A stretch of DNA of 17,914 bases, from contig JAFAEW010000014.1 of assembly GCA_023423835.1 (NCBI GenBank), positions 1 through 17,914 on the forward strand, in the 5' to 3' direction. The notes below the pieces were generated by a model. It saw only the letters and a list, made by a program, of their open reading frames with translations. It did not search any database and was not told the origin of the DNA. Position numbers and translations under genes: made by a program. This document shows positions 1-7,392 of this stretch, one piece after another. The number at the start of each line of letters is the position of its first letter. The stretch's first letter is position 1. This DNA comes from Bacteroidota bacterium (GTDB lineage Bacteria > Bacteroidota > Bacteroidia > Chitinophagales > Chitinophagaceae).

Positions 1-404
1 TCGTCAATAAGGTCACTGTTCAGGAGTTGAATGATCAGGCTCCTGCTTCCAATCAAAATCGGATTTCGCGGTTGTTGTTTCAGCTCTGCTATTTCCTCCT
101 CAAGCGGTTTAGTTGCGATTTTTGCGGTTTCCCAGTTTGACTCTTTCAAAGTGCCGGAGAAAACGAGTTTTGGAATCCTGTCGATCGCCACTGCGAAGTC
201 GTCCATCGCTTTGTCACCGGAGGGATTGTGTAACAAGGTTTTCCAGAATTCCATTAGCTGATAAGTTACCCTGCCGTATAAGATATTACCGGCACTGTTT
301 ATAAGGTCGGTATAATGTTGATGTAGCTGTTCATCCACCACTCCGGCGGTATGGTCGCAAATACCATCAACGGTCATATTAATCGCAGCAATTACTTTTC
401 TCAT
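1..404 (-). CDS. Dihydrofolate reductase family protein (RibD C-terminal-like), truncated by window edge
   Basis: Reading leftward from an ATG at 404, 134 codons are open to the window edge, so the C-terminus is missing. The protein begins MRKVIAAINMTVDG, the usual opening of the dihydrofolate reductase / RibD C-terminal-like fold, followed by a GNILYGRVTYQLMEFW segment and later NPILIGSRSLI, which match the conserved strands of that family. Members bind NAD(P)H and reduce pterin- or pyrimidine-like substrates, but most Bacteroidota copies have no assigned substrate and this one should not be equated with FolA. The start follows an AT-rich leader with no Shine-Dalgarno site. It lies 122 bp downstream of the ABC-F gene on the same strand, so co-transcription is possible but not shown. 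Confidence 0.85.
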   Translation of the reverse strand, partial: MRKVIAAINMTVDGICDHTAGVVDEQLHQHYTDLINSAGNILYGRVTYQLMEFWKTLLHNPSGDKAMDDFAVAIDRIPKLVFSGTLKESNWETAKIATKPLEEEIAELKQQPRNPILIGSRSLIIQLLNSDLID

Positions 405-477
405 AATAATTTATTTCAGTAAGGAAGGATTTTTCCGTTTCACTTTCCGTTCTGAAGTCAGATGATATCTGTTGCAG

Positions 478-500
478 TTCCTGACGATTCGCTTCAGGAA
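478..500. terminator. Small hairpin between ABC-F and reductase genes
   Basis: TTCCTGA (478-484) and TCAGGAA (494-500) form a perfect 7-bp inverted repeat with a 9-nt loop, 27 bp past the ABC-F stop. On the minus transcript no U run follows it; the T run (502-506) suits only plus-strand transcription. It may be a weak terminator or chance. Confidence 0.25.
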
Positions 501-526
501 ATTTTTGCCTTCCTGCACAGTTTGTC

Positions 527-2113
527 TCAAAGTTCAATTGTCCGTTCTATGTTTATTTGTTCCAGAAAGGTGTCATCGTGCGACACAACTATCAGTGTTC
601 CCTGATATTCATTGATGGCTGTCGTCAAAATTTCCACATTTTGAATGTCTATATTATTTGTCGGCTCGTCGAAGATAATAATATCAGGTGATTTACTGTT
701 TATGGTAAGGCAACAAAGCAGCAGCCGCATTCTTTCGCCACCACTCAATACAGCACAACGTTTGTCCCAATCTTCTTTTGCGAACAAAAAGCGGTTGAGC
801 CGGATTTTTATCTGGTGTTCCTCCAGGGCAGAAACATTGAATTGTTGGGCTTGCTCGTAAACGCTCAGATTGTTGTCGAGTAAGGAATAGTCCTGGTCAA
901 CATAAACTGATTTTGCGTCTGCCCGGTAAACTGTTCCTGTTTGCGGCGCGATCCGTCCCAAAATGAGTTTTATCAAAGTTGTTTTTCCGGAGCCGTTTCG
1001 TCCGTTTATGGCAATTCGTTCGCCACTCGCAACTTGAAAATTCAGATTTTGTTCCCAAAGCATCCGTGAGCCGTAAGTAAAATTCAGCTCTGTTGCTTTA
1101 AACAAAATTTTCCCTTTGTGTAAAGCGGGCTTATCGAAACCAAATTTCATTTTGTCAATGTCGGGCCGGAAAGAACGAAGTTCCTGCAGGTCTTGTGCAA
1201 TCCCTCCGATTTTTTCTGTGTGCACATTTTTCAGCTTTGACGTGCTGTTTTCTGCCTTGTTCCGCAAGGTATTCAACATGATGCGGGCCACTCCTGCTTT
1301 TTCTTGTTTGCCTTTTCCACGACTGTCCAATTTTTGTTGTCGTTCAAGGGTTTCCCTTTCTTTTTCTTTGGCTTTGCGCAATGCTTTTTCCTTGCTCTGA
1401 ATGTCTTCACTTAAAGCATTATTTTCAATTTCCTTTTGTTCTTTGTAAAAATCGTAGTTACCGCCAAAGGCTTTAATTCCGTGTTTGCTTAGTTCAAAAA
1501 CGGGATTTAAAAGGTTAAGCAATTTTCTGTCGTGGCTTACAATCATCAAACTGCATTTTGTTGTTTGAATGAAATCGTAAAGCAATTGCCTGCCGGCACT
1601 ATCTAAATGATTGCTCGGTTCATCTAACAATACCAGATCGGGTTGATGAATAGAAATTCCGGCAAGAAAAGCCTTTGTTTTTTCTCCGCCGCTCAGAACT
1701 TTCATTTTTTGTGACAGATCCAATTCGTTTAATTGCCAATAATTCAGCGCTTCTTTGCAGCGGTCTTCTATCGTCCAATCATCATTCAATGAATTGAAAT
1801 TTTCTTCGCTGGTATTGCCATTAAGAATTTCTTTCAATGCCTTCAATTTGTCTTCAATGCCCAAAGCCTGTGCAATTGTGAGATGGTTGAATTGACCGAA
1901 AATTTGCGGAACATAACAGGCGGCGTTTTCGGTAATTATTTGGCCGTCCGAAGGTTGAAGTTCGCCTGCAATAATTTTCAGCAAGGTCGATTTTCCTATT
2001 CCGTTATTGCCGATTAAGGCGGTCTTCTGATGATTATTTACTGTAAGATTGAGGTCGCTAAACAGTAAATCCTTGTTTGGGTGTGTATAGGAAATGTTTT
2101 GTAGAATGAGCAT
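527..2113 (-). CDS. ABC-F family ATPase (possible ribosome-protection type)
   Basis: A 528-residue soluble protein with two tandem ABC ATPase domains and no membrane segment, the ABC-F layout. Domain 1 has Walker A GNNGIGKS (35-42), signature LSGGE (140-144), Walker B ending LLDEP (162-166) and SHD (193-195). Domain 2 has GRNGSGKT (371-378), LSGGE (456-460), FDEP (481-484) and SHD (511-513). Both Walker B glutamates are present, so both sites should hydrolyse ATP. The charged, helical linker of about 100 residues (roughly 218-320) corresponds to the P-site interaction motif region that reaches into the ribosome. Known members either protect ribosomes from antibiotics bound at the peptidyl-transferase centre or rescue stalled ribosomes; the sequence alone does not decide. 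The attenuator-like leader upstream hints at drug-inducible expression. Starts at ATG 2113; no Shine-Dalgarno. Confidence 0.93.
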   Translation of the reverse strand: MLILQNISYTHPNKDLLFSDLNLTVNNHQKTALIGNNGIGKSTLLKIIAGELQPSDGQIITENAACYVPQIFGQFNHLTIAQALGIEDKLKALKEILNGNTSEENFNSLNDDWTIEDRCKEALNYWQLNELDLSQKMKVLSGGEKTKAFLAGISIHQPDLVLLDEPSNHLDSAGRQLLYDFIQTTKCSLMIVSHDRKLLNLLNPVFELSKHGIKAFGGNYDFYKEQKEIENNALSEDIQSKEKALRKAKEKERETLERQQKLDSRGKGKQEKAGVARIMLNTLRNKAENSTSKLKNVHTEKIGGIAQDLQELRSFRPDIDKMKFGFDKPALHKGKILFKATELNFTYGSRMLWEQNLNFQVASGERIAINGRNGSGKTTLIKLILGRIAPQTGTVYRADAKSVYVDQDYSLLDNNLSVYEQAQQFNVSALEEHQIKIRLNRFLFAKEDWDKRCAVLSGGERMRLLLCCLTINSKSPDIIIFDEPTNNIDIQNVEILTTAINEYQGTLIVVSHDDTFLEQINIERTIEL

Positions 2114-2198
2114 AATTTCTTTCGTTGATGATTAAACAATGCGACGGCCTGTTTGGAGTGGCTGTTCTGATTTGGCTGAAAGAAATTATTGTATCCAT
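2058..2198 (-). CDS. Putative 46-residue leader ORF overlapping the ABC-F start
   Basis: An ATG at 2198 (minus) opens a 46-codon frame, MDTIISFSQIRTATPN..., ending at TAG 2060-2058 inside the ABC-F gene in a different frame. It is the first ATG after the proposed transcription start, and AGGA lies 4 nt before it, a Shine-Dalgarno-like match that the other genes here lack. Codons 4-7 (ATA ATT TCT TTC) are exactly the 5' arm of the inverted repeat whose 3' arm covers the ABC-F start. Its position suits a regulatory leader peptide better than a functional protein. No homology is recognised. Confidence 0.45.
   Translation of the reverse strand: MDTIISFSQIRTATPNRPSHCLIINERNYAHSTKHFLYTPKQGFTV
2112..2189 (-). 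promoter_or_regulatory. Long-range inverted repeat masking the ABC-F start codon (attenuator-like)
   Basis: ATAATTTCTTTC at 2112-2123 and GAAAGAAATTAT at 2178-2189 are perfect 12-bp complements separated by 54 nt. In the minus transcript the 3' arm ends on the A and U of the ABC-F AUG, and the 5' arm is codons 4-7 of the short upstream ORF. Pairing would hide the initiation region; a ribosome on the upstream ORF would open it. Ten of the twelve pairs are A-U and the loop is long, so the stem would be weak alone. Confidence 0.5.
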
Positions 2199-2221
2199 TT
2201 TGTCCTAAAATCTTGAGGCTG

Positions 2222-2229
2222 CAAATATA
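2222..2229 (-). promoter_or_regulatory. Bacteroidota -7 box for the ABC-F transcript
   Basis: TATATTTG on the minus strand (CAAATATA on plus) matches TAnnTTTG exactly. No TTG lies at the usual 19-21 bp upstream, so the -33 element is weak or replaced by an activator site. It predicts a start near 2215-2217 and a leader of about 100 nt. Confidence 0.55.
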
Positions 2230-2249
2230 AGATTTTTATGTTTTTCCGG

Positions 2250-2265
2250 CGATTGTTTGCAATCG
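2250..2265. promoter_or_regulatory. Palindrome at the -33 region of the ABC-F promoter
   Basis: CGATTG, spacer TTTG, CAATCG: a perfect 6-bp inverted repeat whose near edge is 20 bp upstream of the -7 box, where a regulator would touch a promoter lacking a good -33 element. It could be an operator; no cognate factor is recognised. Confidence 0.35.
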
Positions 2266-2588
2266 GCTTCGACCTGGTTGTGCGTTAATCGGCAGAACGA
2301 AAATCATTTACATGCTTTAAAAACAGGAGAAATTCCTATAACGGCGGAACTTGCCGCAGCCGGTAATTTATCCTACTTCAGATAGCACTTCCGATTCTTA
2401 CAATTTTATGTGAACGTATTTTTTCAATTTTATAGAAAATTAACGCAGGTAATCAATCGGCACTTCCATCGTCATCTGGAAGCACAAAGTTTCCGGCGGT
2501 TTTAAAAGATCAGAATGAGAGATCGCAAACGGAAGTCCGCAGAATACGATTATCTGACGCAACCTTTATTTTAAATCGCAATACAAAC
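2266..2588. other. Intergenic region, divergent spacer
   Basis: No gene is supported here. A short open stretch near 2319-2390 (plus) reads like a protein tail ending SYFR before TAG, but it lacks a start and a recognisable relative. No TAnnTTTG box was found on the plus strand for the gene at 2589. Confidence 0.5.
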
Positions 2589-3332
2589 ATGCAACACTTC
2601 TTCTATAAATTAATTCCGCCAAGGCCTGATTTTCATTTGAATCAAACTGAAAGAGAAAAGGTGATCATGCAACAACATGCTGCTTATTGGAACGCATTAA
2701 CCGCGGAAAAGAAAGCCATCGTTTATGGGCCTGTTTTTCATGAAGACGGCGTATTCGGAATCGCAGTAATTGAAGTTGCTGCTGCTGAGGAAGCCGGGGA
2801 AATCGCGAGGAATGATCCTGCCGTCGCGTCAAAACTAAACATCTATGAACTATCTCCTATGATAATTGGGTCAAGCAAAACTAAAATTGATAAAAATATG
2901 AAATCCGAAAATTTCAATTGCATATTGAATGTAGAAGCGCCGGCAGCCAAAGTATTTAACGACATCAACCACGTTTCTGAGTGGTGGATAAAAAATACTA
3001 CCGGTGCGTCCGAAAGCCCTGACGGAAATTTCACCGTGCATTTTAAAGGTCCGTTTGTCGATTTTAAAATCATTGATTTCCTCCCAAACAAAAGAGTCGA
3101 GTGGCTGGTTACTAACTGCGATCTGCCCTGGTTGAAAGACCGCAAAGAATGGAATGGTACCAAGGTCGTTTTTGAAATTTCTGAAAAAAATAATTCCACT
3201 CAAATTCATTTTACGCACGTTGGTCTTGTTCCGGAAATTGAATGTTATGAAGGTTGTGTAAAAGGCTGGAATCAATATGTAGTGGGAAGCCTGCAAAAAT
3301 TAATAACTGAAGGAAAAGGACTGCCCGGATAA
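2589..3332 (+). CDS. YciI-like domain fused to an SRPBCC (AHSA1-like) domain
   Basis: A 247-residue two-domain protein. Residues 1-95 resemble the YciI/YCII ferredoxin-like fold: an early strand (FFYKLIPPRPDF), a helix with the H30-x2-YW pattern, VYGPVFHEDGVFGIAVIE, then a helix with an NDP turn. Residues about 105-245 are an SRPBCC domain with the EWW of helix 1 (131-133), the strands KVVFEISE and TQIHFTHVGL, and a C-terminal amphipathic helix after ECYEGC. SRPBCC domains enclose hydrophobic ligands; YciI domains are poorly understood, some with hydrolase or dehalogenase activity. A methionine at 104 (2898-2900) begins an SRPBCC-only reading, so internal initiation is possible. The downstream secreted gene starts one base past the stop, indicating an operon. 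The ligand is unknown. Confidence 0.85.
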   Translation: MQHFFYKLIPPRPDFHLNQTEREKVIMQQHAAYWNALTAEKKAIVYGPVFHEDGVFGIAVIEVAAAEEAGEIARNDPAVASKLNIYELSPMIIGSSKTKIDKNMKSENFNCILNVEAPAAKVFNDINHVSEWWIKNTTGASESPDGNFTVHFKGPFVDFKIIDFLPNKRVEWLVTNCDLPWLKDRKEWNGTKVVFEISEKNNSTQIHFTHVGLVPEIECYEGCVKGWNQYVVGSLQKLITEGKGLPG

Positions 3333-3333
3333 A

Positions 3334-3945
3334 ATGACAAACGTTATGACAGCAATAAAACGGGTAATCTGTGTTCTTTTGAGCTTCGCGACAGTTTCAA
3401 CATTTGGGCAGCGCAACAAGGAGTTTGAAGAGATCTTTCAAAAGTTTGCGGATGGTTATACAAAAAGAGATACCTCACAAGTAGAAGCGTTTGCAAATGA
3501 ACTTTGCACCGGAAATATACAAATCATTGGAACAGGTGATGAAGAATGGATACAGGGAATTGAGGCCGCAAAATCGCTTTTTAGGAATGACTGGCTTTAT
3601 TGGTTTGGCCTCAGGGTGGATACGGCAACGTTAGATGTGACAGCGATCGGCAATGCCGCTTTTTTCAGGATCAAGGGAACAGCTTTTATGACATTTCCCA
3701 ATAAAGAAACCGCCTATGATTTTGCCTGCAACAGGCTGCAACAAATGGTTGGGAAAGAAAAAACGAACCGGGGTAAATTGTTATCTTATTCGAGCGAAGC
3801 CGCAGAGTTGATCAGGCAAATAGAAAGCGGCGGTTTAGAGATAAAATATGAAATAAGAATTTCCGGCGGATTGATTCAACAAAATGGAATATGGTTGTTT
3901 AATCAACTGGTATTTTCATTCCCTTATCCAATGAGCAGAAAATAA
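3334..3945 (+). CDS. Secreted SnoaL/NTF2-like protein
   Basis: 203 residues. The N-terminus has a positively charged start and a hydrophobic core (VICVLLSFATVSTFG, about 11-25) ending near Q26, a Sec signal peptide. The mature part begins with an EFEEIFQKFADGYTKRDTSQVEAF helix pattern and the W-x-G-I-E-A turn typical of SnoaL-like NTF2 folds, then strands AAFFRIKGTAFMTF and the closing GIWLFNQLVFSFP. Such proteins are cone-shaped ligand-binding or enzyme scaffolds; no catalytic set can be assigned. An insert-like helical segment (about 137-160) lies between the last strands. ATG 3334 is one base after the upstream stop; ATG 3346 gives a more compact signal peptide and may be the true start. 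Translational coupling with the YciI-SRPBCC gene is likely. Confidence 0.75.
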   Translation: MTNVMTAIKRVICVLLSFATVSTFGQRNKEFEEIFQKFADGYTKRDTSQVEAFANELCTGNIQIIGTGDEEWIQGIEAAKSLFRNDWLYWFGLRVDTATLDVTAIGNAAFFRIKGTAFMTFPNKETAYDFACNRLQQMVGKEKTNRGKLLSYSSEAAELIRQIESGGLEIKYEIRISGGLIQQNGIWLFNQLVFSFPYPMSRK

Positions 3946-4376
3946 AAAGTGGAATGGAAGGCGAATTATTTTGCGCAATGGTTCTTTTTCCGAATAGATA
4001 AAATGCTTCTTTCGACTTTGAATTGTACACGAAAAACCGGGATCGCAGGACGTTGAAATAGCCGGAGAAAACTGCATCCGGTATGAGGTCCGGCGTAATT
4101 TTATAACATCGGGTGCAGCATCGCTTCAATTCATTTTCGTTGCTAACTTCCGGCTCAAATCAGCAGAATGTTTGCTGCTCCGATAGCAGGTTCTGCAATG
4201 AAAACACTGATGAAACAAATTGCGGATTTTACCGAAATCCAGCCGTTGCCACGGTTTGATAAGGTCATTTCCTGATCGCTCTATCCTTAAAAAACAGGAT
4301 TTCTACTCGCTTTTAAGCGAAAATTCCGGTAACTTTCATCCATTCTTTATTGAAAGCCATCGTCAAACCGGATCGA
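3946..4376. other. Intergenic region before the sigma-54 activator
   Basis: No gene is supported. A 35-residue frame (4168-4275, plus) lacks family features. No -7 box was found for the activator gene. The one notable structure is the short palindrome at 4307-4320. Confidence 0.5.
4307..4320. promoter_or_regulatory. Palindrome upstream of the sigma-54 activator gene
   Basis: TCGCTT, TT, AAGCGA is a perfect 6-bp inverted repeat centred 63 bp before ATG 4377. With a two-base centre it suits a protein operator better than an RNA hairpin. Autoregulation is possible but unsupported by any second copy that I found. Confidence 0.25.
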
Positions 4377-7082
4377 ATGAAAATTCGCAATAAAATCACG
4401 GAAGCTCCTGTTCCTGCCGAAAAAAAGGGGTTGGAAAGCCTGGAGGACAAATTATTGCGCCACCGGTTAGCCGAATTTGAAAAGGAAAAAACCATTCTTC
4501 TTGATCTGAGCGATGCGATCATCAAAGTGCGGAAAAAAGATGATCTCATTAAAGTGTTTGCTTCCAAATTAAAAGGACTTTTCTATTTTACGCATGCGGT
4601 TATTTCCCTGATCGATAAACAAAACAAAACCTATTACCCGTTCTTGTTTGACACTTCCGCCATGCATATCAGGCACCGTTCGGAATTGCCGAATTTATTG
4701 CTGAATCAATATTTCCTTGACGATCCGTTCATAGGAATGACTGAGGGTAGTGAAACGCCGGTCGCTTTTCTTTTAGACGACATCATGGATAAGCCCGGCA
4801 TTCCTGCATTTCTCCAGGTCAATTATGAAACGGGAATTAAGCAGGCGATGATCGTGAAGCTTAAAAATAAGATGGAAACGATTGGTTTTGTGTTAATCTA
4901 TTCCGACAAGAAAACGGCCTTTCCGGATGAATTCAAAAATGTTTTGCATGCGATTTCGCCGCTCCTGGCGAATGCAGTGGCCAATATTATTGCCAATGAA
5001 GAAATAGGGAACAAAGAAAAAGAAAAATCATTCCTGCTCGACTTCAGCCATGAAATTGCGGGCGCAAGGACAAAAAATGAATTGAGCAAGGCTATTCACA
5101 CGGCGTTAACAAAGTTAAGCGAGGTTAGGGCTTATTTTATAAGAGTGATCAATGAAGACGGCATTACGATGAGCCCTTTCATGCATGACGATGATGTGTT
5201 TTACATCGAAGATCCTCAGTTTAAAAAACTTCTCGAAACAAAAATTTCCATTGATAAAGGCATAACAGGGCGAGTGATGCGCGCCAGTGGCCCTGTTACG
5301 ATTGATTTTGCAGAGGAAGTGAAGCAGGGCAACACCGATCATTACATCGAATTTTGGAAAGGACTCGGACCCCAAAAATCTTTATTCCAAAAAATGATTG
5401 GCGCTTCTTTGGGCATTGGTGATAAGAAATCGGCGGTTCTTTGGGTGATCACACCACAAATGAATAAAACACTTTTTGATGGAATCTGCGCACAAATTTC
5501 CGTTGCCCTGGCCAACATTCAAGCCAACGAAGAAATTGTGAAACGTGAGCAGGAAAAATCTTTTCTTCTCGATTTCAGCAATGATATCGCTGCCGTCAGA
5601 ACGAAGGATGATCTGGAACTGGCCATCAATAAAGTAGTTCAGAAGGTGCTGCATATTAACCTCACCATGATCAGGTTGATCGACGAGGATGGCATTCATC
5701 TTACGCCCTATATTTATGATAAAACCGCGGCTTATACACGCGATGAAATTTATGAAAAGCTATTCTCTGCAAGGCTTACCATACATGAAGAGCTGACTGA
5801 AAGAGTATTACTGAGCAACAATCCTGTTGTCTTCAATATTGAAGAGGAAGAAAAAATGGGCAACAAAGCACCTTATCTTTTTCTCTGGAAGTTGTCCGGT
5901 TATAAAAACGCTTATGGTGCACCGTTGCGTGTAGGCAATACTGACCTCGGCACGTTGTGGCTACTGACCAATGATTTGAACCTGTCGCTGCTGAAAGGCA
6001 TTTGTTCACAAATATCTACCGCTATTTTCAATATTAAAGCGAATGAAAAAATACTGGCTTTTCAACAATCGCTGAAAAATGAAAATGTGCATCTTAAAGA
6101 AGAGATCAAAACGATTTATAATGCTGCTGATATTGTGGGCAACGATCCCGAAATGCAACGTGTATACGACCTGATTTCGTTGGTGGCACCGTCGAATTCA
6201 ACGGTGCTTTTATTGGGCGAAACCGGGACCGGAAAAGAATTAATTGCGCGAGCCATTCATAATTCTTCGCCGCGAAAAGATCGGTTGATGATAAAGGTGA
6301 ATTGTGCGGCCCTGCCTTCCAATCTCATTGAAAGCGAACTTTTCGGACATGAAAAAGGCGCTTTCACCGGCGCGATTGAACAACGCATCGGTAAATTTGA
6401 ATTGGCCAACAAGAGCACTTTGTTTTTGGATGAAATTGGCGAAATGCCTCTTGAAACGCAGGTAAAACTTTTGCGCGTTATTCAGGAACGGGAATTGGAA
6501 AGGGTCGGTGGAAAAAATACTATTAAGGTCGATGTAAGAATCATCGCGGCCACGAATCGCAACCTTGAAGAAGAAATAAAAGCAGGGCGCTTTCGTTCAG
6601 ATTTGTATTATCGGCTCAATGTATTTCCTGTCAATCTTCCGCCGCTCCGAAAAAGAGTGGAAGACATTGAACCGCTGGCTGATTTTTTTCTTGCCCGATA
6701 CAGCAGGAAAACGGGAAGAAAGATCAGCGCTATTTCTGCCAACGTTTTGAAAGAATTAAGGAGCTATGCGTGGCCGGGAAATGTAAGAGAACTTGAACAC
6801 CTAATTGAGAGAAGTGTTTTGCTGTCGCGTGAAAATGTATTGAATGAAATTCAATTGCCTAAGAGTAATGTAGCAGTAAACGAACATTCTTTCGATATTC
6901 CTAATTTGCCGCTTCGCGAAGTGGAACGCAATTATATTATTGAAACCCTAAAACGATGCGAGGGTAAAATTGCGGGTACCGGCGGCGCTGCAGAAATATT
7001 GGATATTCCTTCCACCACCCTTCATTCAAAACTGCAAAAACTGCGAATTTCAAAAGCAGATTACTTTGTAAAAAAAGACTAA
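4377..7082 (+). CDS. Sigma-54-dependent transcriptional activator with three GAF domains
   Basis: 901 residues from ATG 4377; a TTG 27 bases earlier is also in frame but less likely. Three tandem GAF-like modules lie at about 50-205, 230-385 and 410-555; the second and third are each introduced by a near-repeated helix, EKSFLLDFS (217-224 and 394-401). A helical linker (556-582) leads to the AAA+ domain: Walker A GETGTGKE (614-621), GAFTGA (661-666) that contacts sigma-54, Walker B LFLDE (682-686), arginine-finger segment GRFRSDLYYR (737-746), and WPGNVREL (799-806). A Fis-type helix-turn-helix occupies about 845-892. There is no receiver domain, so control must come from ligands or partners of the GAF modules, as in FhlA- or NorR-type activators. 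It should drive -24/-12 promoters; the hydrolase cluster just downstream is the obvious candidate. Confidence 0.95.
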   Translation: MKIRNKITEAPVPAEKKGLESLEDKLLRHRLAEFEKEKTILLDLSDAIIKVRKKDDLIKVFASKLKGLFYFTHAVISLIDKQNKTYYPFLFDTSAMHIRHRSELPNLLLNQYFLDDPFIGMTEGSETPVAFLLDDIMDKPGIPAFLQVNYETGIKQAMIVKLKNKMETIGFVLIYSDKKTAFPDEFKNVLHAISPLLANAVANIIANEEIGNKEKEKSFLLDFSHEIAGARTKNELSKAIHTALTKLSEVRAYFIRVINEDGITMSPFMHDDDVFYIEDPQFKKLLETKISIDKGITGRVMRASGPVTIDFAEEVKQGNTDHYIEFWKGLGPQKSLFQKMIGASLGIGDKKSAVLWVITPQMNKTLFDGICAQISVALANIQANEEIVKREQEKSFLLDFSNDIAAVRTKDDLELAINKVVQKVLHINLTMIRLIDEDGIHLTPYIYDKTAAYTRDEIYEKLFSARLTIHEELTERVLLSNNPVVFNIEEEEKMGNKAPYLFLWKLSGYKNAYGAPLRVGNTDLGTLWLLTNDLNLSLLKGICSQISTAIFNIKANEKILAFQQSLKNENVHLKEEIKTIYNAADIVGNDPEMQRVYDLISLVAPSNSTVLLLGETGTGKELIARAIHNSSPRKDRLMIKVNCAALPSNLIESELFGHEKGAFTGAIEQRIGKFELANKSTLFLDEIGEMPLETQVKLLRVIQERELERVGGKNTIKVDVRIIAATNRNLEEEIKAGRFRSDLYYRLNVFPVNLPPLRKRVEDIEPLADFFLARYSRKTGRKISAISANVLKELRSYAWPGNVRELEHLIERSVLLSRENVLNEIQLPKSNVAVNEHSFDIPNLPLREVERNYIIETLKRCEGKIAGTGGAAEILDIPSTTLHSKLQKLRISKADYFVKKD

Positions 7083-7392
7083 CCCCTTACTCCCCACGTG
7101 ATTTTTTCAAAATGGTACGGGCCATTTGCAGCCTGACTTTTCAAGTGATGAAAGTGTTTTCCATTTCCCACCTTTCTCTTTTCTATAAACCACGCTATTT
7201 AGTGCCTTCTTTCGCCGATCCTCGAAATACAGTGGATGAACAATCGATTCAACTTCTATAACTGTTTAATAAGCAAAACGTTATGCGGCGGCACGTTGAT
7301 TGGAAACCCGATGTTGTCTTTCGTAACGAGGGTCAAACTTATCGGGGGACAAAAAAGCAAACAGCATTTCAAACAAAAAAAAATCAAACAAA
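7083..7392. other. Intergenic region between activator and hydrolase cluster
   Basis: No gene is supported; the 60-codon frame at 7236-7418 runs into the next gene out of frame. The region holds a small hairpin, AAATGG (7110-7115) with CCATTT (7122-7127), which may act as a weak terminator for the activator gene, and a candidate -24/-12 element at 7289-7304. Confidence 0.55.
7289..7304 (+). promoter_or_regulatory. Candidate sigma-54 promoter before the hydrolase cluster
   Basis: CGGCACG, TTGA, TTGGA resembles the consensus TGGCACG-N4-TTGCA. The GG of the -24 part is ten bases from the -12 dinucleotide, which is correct, but that dinucleotide reads GG instead of GC. It would give a leader of about 75 nt to ATG 7393. 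The support is spacing, the -24 match and the activator gene next door. Confidence 0.35.

Noticed and set aside
31..304. Two plus-strand ORFs of 63-76 codons
   Set aside because: They are antisense to the recognisable dihydrofolate reductase-family frame on the minus strand.
2843..3296. Minus-strand ORFs of 118 and 141 codons
   Set aside because: They are shadows of the YciI-SRPBCC gene; the plus frame carries clear SRPBCC motifs.
4168..4275. 35-residue plus ORF before the activator gene
   Set aside because: No family features, no initiation context better than chance, and no promoter.
4350..4376. TTG start extending the sigma-54 activator by nine residues
   Set aside because: ATG 4377 is the ordinary start and the extra residues carry no domain sequence.
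7113..7129. TGGTACG...TTTGC as a sigma-54 promoter
   Set aside because: The GG-to-GC distance is twelve bases, not ten, and the bases form the arms of a small hairpin.
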